Notes under the pieces: model-generated
Told to the model about the DNA's origin: nothing
Databases searched by the model: none
Seen by the model: only the letters and a program-made list of their open reading frames with translations
Part shown: piece after piece, positions 6,175 through 12,837 of the stretch
Layout of the letters: the number at the start of each line of letters is the position of its first letter
Numbering within the stretch: the stretch's first letter is position 1
Translations under genes and position numbers: made by a program
Source: Actinomycetota bacterium
GTDB lineage: Bacteria; Actinomycetota; Thermoleophilia; Gaiellales; Gaiellaceae
Reading direction: 5' to 3'
Assembly (NCBI GenBank): GCA_013696185.1
Contig: JACCZA010000349.1
Coordinates: forward strand, 1 to 13,320
DNA length: 13,320 nucleotides

Positions 6175-7548
6175 CTACCCGCGCTGCGGCAGGATCAGCC
6201 GGAACCGGCTCCCCCGGCCCGGCTCGCTCTCGAGCTCGATCCAGCCGCCGAGCGCGAAGGCGAGCTCGCGCGCGATCGCGAGCCCGAGCCCGGTGCCCGC
6301 GCCGTCACGCGACCAGAAGGGCCGGAAGATGCGCTCGCGCTCGGACGGGGGGATCCCCGACCCCGAGTCCTCGACCGCCACCGCGACGGAGCCGTTCTCC
6401 GCCGAGAGCTCGAGCTCGATCCGCCCCCCGTCGGGCGTCCAGCGGAAGGCGTTCGCGAGCAGGTTGGAGATGATCTGGAGCACCCGGTCGCCGTCCGAGA
6501 TGATCACCGGGCCCGTGCGCAGCTCCTGCCGGTAGTCGATCGCGCGGCGTCGCGCCTCCTCCCCGAACGCTGCGTAGGCCTGCTCGATCAGGCGCCGCAT
6601 GTCGACTTCCTCGCGGTGCACGGTGAAGCGCCGGGCGTTCAGCTTCGCGAGATCGAGGATGTCACCGACCAGCCGCTCGAGCCGTCCCGCCTCGGCGGCG
6701 ATCACGTCCAGCGACGCTGCCCGCAGCTTGGGATCCTCGACGACGCCTTCGCGCAGGGCCTCGACGTGGCCGCGGATCGCGGTCAGCGGCGTGCGCAGCT
6801 CGTGCGAGACGCTGACGAGGAAGTTCCGCTCGAGCTCCTCCGTCTCGCGCAGCCGCGTCGCCATCTGCCCGAAGCGCTCCGACAGCTCCCCGATCTCGCC
6901 GCCGCCCGGCACCTCGGGCACCGCGACGTCGTAGCGCCCGGCCGCCACCTCGTCGGTGGCGCGCGCGAGCGCCAGCACGGGTCGGGTGATCCGCCGCGAG
7001 AGATACCAGGCCAGGGCGCCCGCGACGGCGATGCTCGCGAGGAAGGCGAGCGCGAGGCGCTCGAACAGCTTCAGCCACTCGTCGCGCAGCACGTCTCTGG
7101 GCTGGGCGACGACGAGCGCGCCGAAGAGCGTCCCGCCCACCTTCACCGTCTTGGAGGCGGCGATGTAGGCCCGGCGCTCTCCCGGGGGCGTGAAGTCGAA
7201 CGTGATCACCCGAGTGGACTCGGAGAGCACCGCGGGCGGGACGTCACGCGGTCGCAGCCGCGTCACCCCGGCCACCCCGCCCGGGAAGATGTCGAGGCCG
7301 GGCACGAGCTCGGCGTAGAAGAGCCGGTCACCGGTCGCCTGCTCCAGGTCCTTCGTCGCGACGGGGATCGGCGCTCGCTTGCCGTAGATCTCGGCCAGAC
7401 CGCGCGCTTCCCGCCGCAGCTCGCCCAGCGACTGCTCGCGCGTGTAGCTCTGGAAGAGGCGCAGGGCGACCAGGCTGGCCACGACCCCGCTGAGCAGGAT
7501 CCCCGCGAGGAAGAGGGCCGGCAGCTGGAAGCGGAGCGAGCGGAACAT
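6175..7548 (-). CDS. Sensor histidine kinase with HAMP domain
   Basis: Membrane sensor of a two-component system; it autophosphorylates and passes phosphate to the response regulator encoded just upstream. The 457 residues comprise TM1 (about 9-30), an extracytoplasmic sensor of about 130 residues (31-163) with no recognisable ligand motif, and TM2 (about 165-183). The HAMP linker follows (about 184-237), then the HisKA domain with the SHELRTPLTAIRGH H-box (phospho-acceptor H249). The ATPase domain shows the N box around NLLANAF (362-368), G1 box DSGSGIP (394-400), F box (IFRPFW, 407-412) and G2 box GTGLGLAIA (418-426). All catalytic boxes are intact. The layout is of the PhoR/BaeS/ResE type. 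The ATG at 7548 has an AGGAG about 10 nt upstream. It lies 47 bp after the response regulator gene, with a possible internal -10 element in between. Confidence 0.95.
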   Translation of the reverse strand: MFRSLRFQLPALFLAGILLSGVVASLVALRLFQSYTREQSLGELRREARGLAEIYGKRAPIPVATKDLEQATGDRLFYAELVPGLDIFPGGVAGVTRLRPRDVPPAVLSESTRVITFDFTPPGERRAYIAASKTVKVGGTLFGALVVAQPRDVLRDEWLKLFERLALAFLASIAVAGALAWYLSRRITRPVLALARATDEVAAGRYDVAVPEVPGGGEIGELSERFGQMATRLRETEELERNFLVSVSHELRTPLTAIRGHVEALREGVVEDPKLRAASLDVIAAEAGRLERLVGDILDLAKLNARRFTVHREEVDMRRLIEQAYAAFGEEARRRAIDYRQELRTGPVIISDGDRVLQIISNLLANAFRWTPDGGRIELELSAENGSVAVAVEDSGSGIPPSERERIFRPFWSRDGAGTGLGLAIARELAFALGGWIELESEPGRGSRFRLILPQRG

Positions 7549-7584
7549 GCCGGAGAGTCTCCTGCCTCGACCCCTCAGCCGATG

Positions 7585-7590
7585 ACGCTA
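7585..7590 (-). promoter_or_regulatory. Possible internal -10 element before the kinase gene (TAGCGT on minus)
   Basis: The hexamer, identical to the putative queA -10, lies in the regulator-kinase gap and would start transcription about 30 nt before the kinase ATG, leaving room for the AGGAG ribosome-binding site. No -35 match is seen. Kinase expression could therefore be partly independent of the upstream operon promoter, but a chance match is quite possible. Confidence 0.2.
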
Positions 7591-7595
7591 ATGCC

Positions 7596-8306
7596 TCAGG
7601 CCGCGCTGACCGGGTCGCGCGCGGGGCCGACCTTGTAGCCCACGCCCCACACGGTCACGATCGGCGAGGCGTCGCCGAGCTTGCGGCGGAGCTGGCGCAC
7701 GTGGACGTCGACGGTGCGCGTGTCTCCGGCGAAGGTGTAGCCCCAGACCCGCTCGAGCAGCTGGTCGCGCGTGAGCACGAGGCCTCGGTGATCGAGCAGT
7801 TCCCAGAGCAGGTCGAACTCCTTCGGCGCGAGCTGGATCTCCTGCTCGCCGACCCGCACCTCCCGCCGGCCCGCGTCGATCGAGAGGTCCCCGTGCCGCA
7901 GCTGGGCGCTCTCCGCGTGCCTGCGCTCGGGTGCCGAGCGGCGCAGCACGGACTTGACGCGCGCCACGAGCTCCCGCGGGTTGAACGGCTTCGTCAGGTA
8001 GTCGTCGGCGCCGACCTCGAGCCCGATGATCTTGTCCACGTCCTCGTCTCTCGCCGTGAGCATGAGGATCGGGACGTCGGAGCGCTGGCGCACCCGCCGG
8101 CAGATCTCGATGCCGTCGATGTCGGGCAGCATGAGGTCGAGGATGATCAGGGCGATGTCTCCCGCGGCCACGCGCGCGAGCGCCTCGGCACCGGTGGCCG
8201 CGGTGCTGACGTCGTACCCGGCGTTCTTCAGATACAGCGCGACGAAGGAGGCGATCGACGCCTCGTCCTCGACGACGAGCACCGCCGGCGAGTTGCCGCC
8301 CGCCAT
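7596..8306 (-). CDS. OmpR/PhoB-family DNA-binding response regulator
   Basis: Cytoplasmic transcription factor, partner of the adjacent kinase. The 236 residues hold a receiver domain (about 8-118) with acidic pocket E13/D14, phospho-acceptor D57 in LIILDLMLPDIDG, T84 in LMLTARD and K106 in DDYLTKPF. A C-terminal winged-helix effector follows (about 135-228), with LAPKEFDLLWELLDHRGLVLTRDQLLERVWGY and the recognition-helix region TVDVHVRQLRRKLG; the wing ends in VWGVGYKVG. All key residues are present, so it should be a normal phosphorylation-activated regulator that binds tandem direct repeats as a dimer. The ATG at 8306 is 2 nt after the TGA of the secreted-protein gene, with only a weak G-run upstream, so coupling is likely. 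A candidate target site (11-bp-period GTAAG repeat) lies upstream of the operon at 8886-8901. Confidence 0.96.
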   Translation of the reverse strand: MAGGNSPAVLVVEDEASIASFVALYLKNAGYDVSTAATGAEALARVAAGDIALIILDLMLPDIDGIEICRRVRQRSDVPILMLTARDEDVDKIIGLEVGADDYLTKPFNPRELVARVKSVLRRSAPERRHAESAQLRHGDLSIDAGRREVRVGEQEIQLAPKEFDLLWELLDHRGLVLTRDQLLERVWGYTFAGDTRTVDVHVRQLRRKLGDASPIVTVWGVGYKVGPARDPVSAA

Positions 8307-8308
8307 CG

Positions 8309-8842
8309 TCAGCCCCGTGCGACCGCGGCCGCTGCTGCCGGGGAGCCGAGGAGCAGCCAGTCGACGCTGTCCGGGAGCGACTGGTACTCCGCGCCGTTCA
8401 GGGAATAGGAGCCGTCCGGGCCGTCTCCCCGGCCCTTGAGCATGACGCCGCCCTTGCCGACGACCGAGAGGTCGATGTCCTTGCCGTTCACGTGCACGGA
8501 TGATTGCTCACCGGTCAGACGGAACCGGATTCCCGCCCCGCGCAGGACGCAGAGCGCCACCGTGCCCACCGGCGACTTCCGCTTCCGCAACTCCGTCTTC
8601 GTCTCGCCGAAGATCGGGAGCTCGTCGCACGAATCTCCCCTCGAGGCCTCGACCTCGACCTCGATCACGCCGCTGCCGAGCCTGCCCACGAGCGCGCCGC
8701 GCACGGCGAGGAGCCGGATGTCACCCTCGCCGTTTCGCACGGAGAGCGTGCCGTCGCCAGGAGCCTGAGGCCGCACGGCGCCCGCCACCGGGACGAGGAA
8801 GAGCGCGAGGAGGAGGATCGGCAGGAGACGCCGCATTGGCAT
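8309..8842 (-). CDS. Secreted protein of unknown function, first gene of a two-component operon
   Basis: I do not recognise a named family. The 177 residues begin with a signal peptide (RRLLPILLLALFLVPVAGA, about residues 4-22) whose AGA end suits signal peptidase I; there is no lipobox cysteine. The mature part is rich in Gly, Val and alternating hydrophobic/polar strands (GTLSVRNGEGDIRLLAVRGA, SGVIEVEVEA, SSVHVNGKDIDLSVVGKGG), indicating an all-beta fold. Two cysteines (C72, C98) could form a disulfide, and the end is an Ala-rich tail. A second ATG at 8836 is the better start: the putative -10 TACTGT ends only 3 nt before the first ATG but 9 nt before the second, and the second gives a standard MRRLL signal-peptide start. 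It stops 2 bp before the response regulator gene, so a role as input or target of that system is plausible inference. Confidence 0.8.
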   Translation of the reverse strand: MPMRRLLPILLLALFLVPVAGAVRPQAPGDGTLSVRNGEGDIRLLAVRGALVGRLGSGVIEVEVEASRGDSCDELPIFGETKTELRKRKSPVGTVALCVLRGAGIRFRLTGEQSSVHVNGKDIDLSVVGKGGVMLKGRGDGPDGSYSLNGAEYQSLPDSVDWLLLGSPAAAAAVARG

Positions 8843-8845
8843 AGG

Positions 8846-8851
8846 ACAGTA
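8846..8851 (-). promoter_or_regulatory. Putative -10 element of the secreted protein-regulator-kinase operon (TACTGT on minus)
   Basis: TACTGT matches TANNNT; the predicted transcription start falls between the ATGs at 8842 and 8836, which argues for the latter as the start codon. No good -35 match is visible, as expected for an activator-dependent promoter. The 11-bp-period repeat lies about 35-50 bp upstream of this hexamer. Confidence 0.4.
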
Positions 8852-8885
8852 TTCGGCCTCGGGGTGTGGTCGTGTTGTGCGAGGC

Positions 8886-8901
8886 GTAAGGAAACTGTAA
8901 G
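8886..8901. promoter_or_regulatory. GTAAG-N6-GTAAG direct repeat, candidate response-regulator binding site
   Basis: GTAAG at 8886-8890 and 8897-8901 recur with an 11-bp period (CTTAC-N6-CTTAC read on minus). OmpR/PhoB-family regulators typically bind two half-sites with about 11 bp spacing. The site lies in the shared upstream region of the secreted protein-regulator-kinase operon, around -50 to -63 from its predicted start, and of the antiporter gene. It is one of the few A/T-containing blocks in this gap. Confidence 0.4.
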
Positions 8902-8930
8902 CGCAGGCAGGAATCGGCCGGCGCGCGCCA

Positions 8931-8942
8931 CCGGGTGCCCGG
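8931..8942. repeat. CCGGG-TG-CCCGG dyad upstream of the antiporter -10
   Basis: Perfect 5-bp arms around a 2-nt centre, lying where a -35 element of the antiporter promoter would be. It may be an operator-like dyad, but a GC palindrome this short is common by chance in this composition. Confidence 0.25.
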
Positions 8943-8955
8943 GCGAGGGCCGCAG

Positions 8956-8961
8956 TAGATT
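8956..8961 (+). promoter_or_regulatory. Putative -10 element of the antiporter gene (TAGATT)
   Basis: TAGATT ends 6 nt before the GTG at 8968, so the mRNA would begin at the start codon. There is no -35 match. It supports GTG 8968 as the start; no Shine-Dalgarno precedes it (the GGAGGAG run lies inside the first codons). Confidence 0.45.
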
Positions 8962-8967
8962 TGACGC

Positions 8968-10440
8968 GTGGAGGAGCTGCGTGACTTCGGGACGATCATC
9001 CTCGTCGTCGCGGGCGGCTTCTCGCTGGCACTCCTGTCCAGCAAGCTGACGGAGCGCTTCCCGATTCCGGCGCCGGCGCTCTTCCTCGTCGCCGCGGCGA
9101 TCGCAAGCGATCTCTTCCCCGCGCTCTCGGAGCAGATCTCGATCCGCGACGTCGAGCGGATCGGCACCGTCGCGCTGATCGTGATCCTGTTCGACGGCGG
9201 GATGGGAGTCGGCATGCGACGGCTGCGGGAGGCTGCCTGGCCGATCGTCTCGCTCGGAGTCGTCGGCACCTTCGGCACGGCTGCGGTGGTCGCCGCCTTC
9301 GGCCACTGGGCGCTCGGCTTCGACTGGACGACGGCGTGGCTCCTCGGCGCCGTCCTGGCCCCGACGGACCCGGCGGTCATGTTCTCCGTCCTCGGCAACC
9401 GGGAGGTCGGCGGACGCAGCGGCACCATCCTCGAGGGCGAGTCTGGCGCGAACGACCCGGTCGGCATCGCGCTCGTGCTCGGCGTGCTGGAGCTCGCGAC
9501 CCACGACGACGCGTCGGCCTGGTCGATCGCTGCCGACTTCTCCGCCTCGATGGTGCTCGGCCTGGCGGTCGGCGTGCTCGGCGCGATCACGCTCCTGCCC
9601 GTGATGCGGCGCGTGTCGCTGCCGAGCGAGGGGCTGTACCCGATCCGGGTGCTGGCGGCGGCCGGTGTCGTCTACGCCGCCGCTACCGTCGTCGGGGGCT
9701 CCGGATTCCTCGCGGTCTTCGTCACGGGCATCCTGATCAGCGAGGCTCGCGCGCCCTACAAGGGCGACATCAAGGGCTTCCACACCTCGCTCGCGAGCCT
9801 GGCGGAGGTCGTCGTCTTCGTCACGCTCGGGCTGACGATCGACCTCGGGAGCATCTTCGCCGAGCGCCAGTGGCTCGACGGGATCCTCGTCGCGCTCGTG
9901 CTGACGCTCGTGGCGCGCCCGCTCGTCGTCGGATTGCTCCTCCTCCCGGCGCGCCTGCAGCTCGAGGAGCGACTCTTCGTCGCCTGGAGCGGGCTCAAGG
10001 GTGCCGTACCGATCCTGCTCGGCACCTTCGTCCTGCTCGCAGGCGTGACGGAGGCCGAGCGGCTCTACGGCATCGTCTTCGTGGTCGTCGCGTTCTCGGT
10101 GCTCGTGGAGGGGTCGAGCATCCCGCTCGTCGCGCGCCGTCTTGGCATCCCGATGGAGACGGTCGCGCAGGAGCCCTTCGGCGTCTCGATCCGCCTGAGG
10201 GCCGACCCCGAGCTGCGGCGCTTCGTCGTCGCGGCCGGCTCGGCAGCGGAGGGGCGGGCGATCAGGGAGCTGCCGATCGACGAGCACAGCTGGATCAGCC
10301 TCGTCGTCCGCCGGGGCGAGGCCCGGCAGGCGCGCGGCGAGTTCCGCCTCGATGCCGACGACGAGGTGCTCCTGCTCTCGGATGCCGAGGACGTCGGCGG
10401 CCTCGGCGAGCTGTTCGAGCTGTCCCGCTCCCCGCGCTGA
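8968..10440 (+). CDS. CPA1-type cation (K+ or Na+)/proton antiporter with C-terminal TrkA-C domain
   Basis: Inner-membrane antiporter exchanging K+ and/or Na+ for protons, important for pH and ion homeostasis. The 490 residues begin with about 12 TM helices (roughly 5-395). Family signatures are FDGGMGVGMRRL (75-86), APTDPAVMFSVLG (131-143) and ESGANDPVGIALVLG (158-172) with the ion-binding N162-D163 pair. A late SGLKGAVPILLGTF segment carries the conserved LKGAVP block. Residues about 412-485 form a TrkA-C (RCK-C)-like regulatory domain (FVVAAGSAAEGRAIRELPID onwards, ending DADDEVLLLSDAEDV). There is no RCK-N nucleotide-binding part. This layout fits the NhaP2/CvrA potassium/proton antiporters better than NhaA-type Na+/H+ exchangers; the ion is inferred. 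It is divergent from the two-component operon and convergent with the dehydrogenase gene (2-bp gap). Confidence 0.92.
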   Translation: MEELRDFGTIILVVAGGFSLALLSSKLTERFPIPAPALFLVAAAIASDLFPALSEQISIRDVERIGTVALIVILFDGGMGVGMRRLREAAWPIVSLGVVGTFGTAAVVAAFGHWALGFDWTTAWLLGAVLAPTDPAVMFSVLGNREVGGRSGTILEGESGANDPVGIALVLGVLELATHDDASAWSIAADFSASMVLGLAVGVLGAITLLPVMRRVSLPSEGLYPIRVLAAAGVVYAAATVVGGSGFLAVFVTGILISEARAPYKGDIKGFHTSLASLAEVVVFVTLGLTIDLGSIFAERQWLDGILVALVLTLVARPLVVGLLLLPARLQLEERLFVAWSGLKGAVPILLGTFVLLAGVTEAERLYGIVFVVVAFSVLVEGSSIPLVARRLGIPMETVAQEPFGVSIRLRADPELRRFVVAAGSAAEGRAIRELPIDEHSWISLVVRRGEARQARGEFRLDADDEVLLLSDAEDVGGLGELFELSRSPR

Positions 10441-10442
10441 GG

Positions 10443-11300
10443 CTACTGGGCGTCGTAGTCGAAGAAGCCCTTGCCGCTCTTGCGCCCGAGCAGCCCTGCG
10501 CGCTGCATCGCGACGAGGCGCGGCGGCGGGGCCATGCGGGGCTCTCGCAGCCCCTCCCAGATCGCCTCCGAGGCATGGACGTGCACGTCGATCCCGACGA
10601 GGTCGACGAGCGTCGCCGGGCCCATCGGCCAGCCGGCGCCGAAGCGCATCGCCTTGTCCAGGTCCTCGACGGTGACGCCTGCCTCGTCCAGCACCCTGAC
10701 GCAGTCGTTCAGCAGGGGGATCAGGATGCGGTTGACCACGAAGCCCGGCGTGTCGTTGCAGCGGATCGGCTCCTTGCCGAGCCGCTCGGCGAGGGCATAG
10801 GCGGCATCGACGACCGCCTCGTCCGTCCTCTGCGCACGCACGATCTCCACGAGCGGCATCAGCGGCGCGGGGTTGAAGAAGTGCATCCCGACGACGCGCT
10901 CGGGTCGTGAGGTGGACGCCGCGATCTGGGTGACCGAGAGCGCCGAGGTGTTGGTCGCGAGAATCGCGTCGGGGGCGACGACGGCGTCGAGCGTCGAGAA
11001 GAGCTCGTGCTTGACCGCGAGATCCTCGAAGGCCGCCTCGATCACGAGGTCGCACTCGGCGAGCTCGGCGAGCTCGGTCGTGAGCGACAGCCGGCCGACA
11101 GCCGCCTCCTTCTCGCCGGCGCTCATGCGCCCCTTCTCGACCGCGCGGCCGAGGAAGTGGTCGATCCGGCCGCGGGCACGCTCGGCCAGCTCCAGCGTGA
11201 CGTCGCGACCGACGGTTTCGAGCCCCGCCTGGACGCAGAGCTGCGCGATCCCGGCCCCCATCGTGCCGAGGCCGACGACTCCGACCTTCTGGATCTCCAT
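10443..11300 (-). CDS. 3-hydroxybutyryl-CoA dehydrogenase (3-hydroxyacyl-CoA dehydrogenase family)
   Basis: Cytoplasmic NAD(P)-dependent enzyme interconverting (S)-3-hydroxyacyl-CoA and 3-oxoacyl-CoA in butanoate or fatty-acid metabolism. The 285-residue length is typical of the single-function short form. The N-terminal Rossmann domain shows VGVVGLGTMGAGIAQLC (6-22) and DLVIEAAFED (84-93). The catalytic set is S119 in TNTSAL, H140 in VVGMHFFNPAP, E152 in PLVEIV and N190 in TPGFVVNRIL. The C-terminal helical domain has DLDKAMRFGAGWPMGPATLVDLVGID and the closing GRKSGKGFFDYD. The ATG at 11300 places the Rossmann motif at the normal distance from the N-terminus; the upstream extension of the same frame, antisense to the aldehyde dehydrogenase gene, is rejected. 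A TAGGAT hexamer ends 7 nt before the ATG, so the mRNA is probably leaderless. It is convergent with the antiporter gene (2 bp) and divergent from the aldehyde dehydrogenase gene (58 bp). Confidence 0.95.
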   Translation of the reverse strand: MEIQKVGVVGLGTMGAGIAQLCVQAGLETVGRDVTLELAERARGRIDHFLGRAVEKGRMSAGEKEAAVGRLSLTTELAELAECDLVIEAAFEDLAVKHELFSTLDAVVAPDAILATNTSALSVTQIAASTSRPERVVGMHFFNPAPLMPLVEIVRAQRTDEAVVDAAYALAERLGKEPIRCNDTPGFVVNRILIPLLNDCVRVLDEAGVTVEDLDKAMRFGAGWPMGPATLVDLVGIDVHVHASEAIWEGLREPRMAPPPRLVAMQRAGLLGRKSGKGFFDYDAQ

Positions 11301-11307
11301 GGCGGCG

Positions 11308-11313
11308 ATCCTA
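11308..11313 (-). promoter_or_regulatory. Putative -10 element of the hydroxyacyl-CoA dehydrogenase gene (TAGGAT on minus)
   Basis: TAGGAT ends 7 nt before the ATG at 11300, predicting a transcript that starts at or next to the start codon. No -35 match is visible. Confidence 0.45.
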
Positions 11314-11339
11314 GCTCGTGCGCCGAGCCGGATCGCGCC

Positions 11340-11359
11340 CCTCTCGTAGACTCGAGAGG
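11340..11359. promoter_or_regulatory. 7-bp inverted repeat bracketing the aldehyde dehydrogenase -10 element
   Basis: CCTCTCG (11340-11346) and its exact reverse complement CGAGAGG (11353-11359) flank the hexamer TAGACT (11347-11352), the putative -10 element. The right arm ends on the first base of the GTG start. Bound by a dimeric repressor, such a dyad would block the promoter directly. Confidence 0.4.
11347..11352 (+). promoter_or_regulatory. Putative -10 element of the aldehyde dehydrogenase gene (TAGACT)
   Basis: TAGACT ends 6 nt before GTG 11359, predicting a leaderless transcript that begins at the start codon. No -35 match is seen. It forms the exact spacer of a 7-bp inverted repeat. 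Confidence 0.45.
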
Positions 11360-12786
11360 TGGCTGCGACGGTCGAGGAGCGGGGGATCCTGCTCGACGGC
11401 GCGTGGGTCGAGACGGGTTCCTGGCTCGAGGTGCGCTCGCCGTACTCCGGCGAGCTCGTGGGCCGGGTCGCCAGGGCAGGCGCCGGCGAGGCGAGGCGCG
11501 CGATCGACGCGGCCGAGCGCGCCATGCGCGAGCCGCTGCCGGCACACAAGCGCGCGGAGATCCTCGTCAGGGTGGCGGCCGGGCTCGGACGCCGGCACGA
11601 GGAGGTCGCCCGGACGATCGCCGCCGAGGCGGGCAAGCCCCTGGCGGCGGCGCGGATCGAGACGCGGCGCGCGATGTCGACCTACACGATGGCGGCGGTC
11701 GAGGCCCGCAAGCTCGCGGGCGAGATGGTGCCGATGGACGCCTCGCAGGCGGGCGAGGGCAAGCTCGCCTTCACCCTGCGCGTGCCGGTCGGCGTCGTGG
11801 CGGCCATCACGCCCTTCAACTTCCCGCTCAACCTCGTCGCGCACAAGCTGGCACCGGCGCTCGCAGCCGGCTGCGCCGTCGTGCTCAAGCCCGCCTCCCA
11901 GACGCCGCTCTCGGCGCTCCTCCTGGCCGAGCTGGAGATCGACGCCGGCCTGCCGCCGGGCTGGCTCAACGTGCTCGCCGGCCCCTCGGCCGAGCTCGGC
12001 GACGTCCTCGTCGAGGATCCGCGGGTCCGCCTGCTCACCTTCACGGGCTCGGGGGAGGTCGGCTGGAAGCTGCGCGAGCGAGCACCGCGCAAGCGCGTCA
12101 CCCTCGAGCTCGGCAACGCCACGCCGGCGATCGTCGACGCCCAGGCGGACGTCGCGCTGGCGGCCGAGCTGCTGGCTGCGAACGCCTTCTCCTTCGCGGG
12201 ACAGAGCTGCATCTCCGTCCAGCGGATCTACGTCGAGCGGTCGATCTACGAGGAGTTCCTGGCCCACCTGCTGCCGCGCGTCGAGGCGCTCCGTCTCGGC
12301 GACCCGCTCGACGAGGAGACCGACGTCGGTCCGGTGATCGACGCGGCCGCGCGCGAGCGGATCATGGCCTGGATCGACGAGGCCCGGGCGGGCGGTGCCG
12401 AGATCCTCACGGGCGGCGAGCTCGAGGACGGCCTCCTCCGCCCGACCGTGATCGCCAACGCGGCGCCCGACCTCAAGGTCTCCTGCGAGGAGGTGTTCGG
12501 GCCGGTCTGCACGGTGACCCCGTTCGACAGCCTGACCGAGGCGATCGGGCTCGCGAACGGCACGCGCTACGGCCTGCAGGCGGGCATCTTCACCGGCAGC
12601 CTCGCCGCCGCGCTGCGCGCCGCACGGGAGCTCGAGTTCGGCGGCGTGACCGTGAACGAGGCACCGACCTTCCGGGCCGACCAGATGCCCTACGGGGGCG
12701 TGAAGGACTCCGGCAACACCCGCGAGGGGCCGGCGTATGCCGTGCGCGAGCTGACCGAGGAGCGGCTCGTCGTGATCGCCGGGTAG
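11359..12786 (+). CDS. NAD(P)-dependent aldehyde dehydrogenase
   Basis: Cytoplasmic enzyme oxidising an aldehyde to the acid (or acyl-CoA) with NAD(P)+. The 475-residue length is standard. Motifs are ITPFNFPLN with oxyanion-hole N154, VVLKPASQTPLSA with cofactor-binding K177, the FTGSGEVG turn (228-235), general base E250 in TLELGNATP, catalytic C284 in FAGQSCISVQR, and EEVFGPV with E378. The C-terminal MPYGGVKDSGNTREGPAYAV (443-462) is seen in the lactaldehyde, phosphonoacetaldehyde and GapN-like branch, so the substrate may be a small functionalised aldehyde; this cannot be fixed from sequence alone. GNATP replaces the commoner GGKSP/GGNAP after the base. The start is GTG at 11359, 6 nt after TAGACT; no Shine-Dalgarno is present. 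It is divergent from the 3-hydroxyacyl-CoA dehydrogenase gene, which may point to a shared catabolic role. It is followed 51 bp later by the zinc-ribbon gene. Confidence 0.94.
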   Translation: MAATVEERGILLDGAWVETGSWLEVRSPYSGELVGRVARAGAGEARRAIDAAERAMREPLPAHKRAEILVRVAAGLGRRHEEVARTIAAEAGKPLAAARIETRRAMSTYTMAAVEARKLAGEMVPMDASQAGEGKLAFTLRVPVGVVAAITPFNFPLNLVAHKLAPALAAGCAVVLKPASQTPLSALLLAELEIDAGLPPGWLNVLAGPSAELGDVLVEDPRVRLLTFTGSGEVGWKLRERAPRKRVTLELGNATPAIVDAQADVALAAELLAANAFSFAGQSCISVQRIYVERSIYEEFLAHLLPRVEALRLGDPLDEETDVGPVIDAAARERIMAWIDEARAGGAEILTGGELEDGLLRPTVIANAAPDLKVSCEEVFGPVCTVTPFDSLTEAIGLANGTRYGLQAGIFTGSLAAALRAARELEFGGVTVNEAPTFRADQMPYGGVKDSGNTREGPAYAVRELTEERLVVIAG

Positions 12787-12824
12787 CGCCTGGCGAGGGG
12801 GTCGTTCGCGGCCGGGCCCGTTGG

Positions 12825-12830
12825 TAGGGT
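12825..12830 (+). promoter_or_regulatory. Putative -10 element of the zinc-ribbon gene (TAGGGT)
   Basis: TAGGGT ends 7 nt before the ATG at 12838, in keeping with a leaderless mRNA and a promoter separate from the aldehyde dehydrogenase gene. No -35 match is visible in the 51-bp gap, which holds no clear terminator. Confidence 0.4.
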
Positions 12831-12837
12831 GACCGCC

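Noticed and set aside
7592..7602. GCCTCAGGC palindrome at the response regulator stop
   Set aside because: Four-base arms around one base, overlapping the stop codon; too short to support a terminator and no T-run follows.
8665..11055. 796-codon minus-strand open frame opposite the antiporter gene
   Set aside because: The product is compositionally biased with no domains, while the antiporter and hydroxyacyl-CoA dehydrogenase frames carry full family signatures.
11301..11636. N-terminal extension of the hydroxyacyl-CoA dehydrogenase frame
   Set aside because: It would add 112 residues before the Rossmann motif, run antisense to the aldehyde dehydrogenase gene and ignore the TAGGAT element at the ATG.
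11007..12827. 606-codon plus-strand open frame overlapping the aldehyde dehydrogenase gene
   Set aside because: Out-of-frame shadow with Arg/Gly/Ala repeats; the aldehyde dehydrogenase frame has all catalytic motifs.
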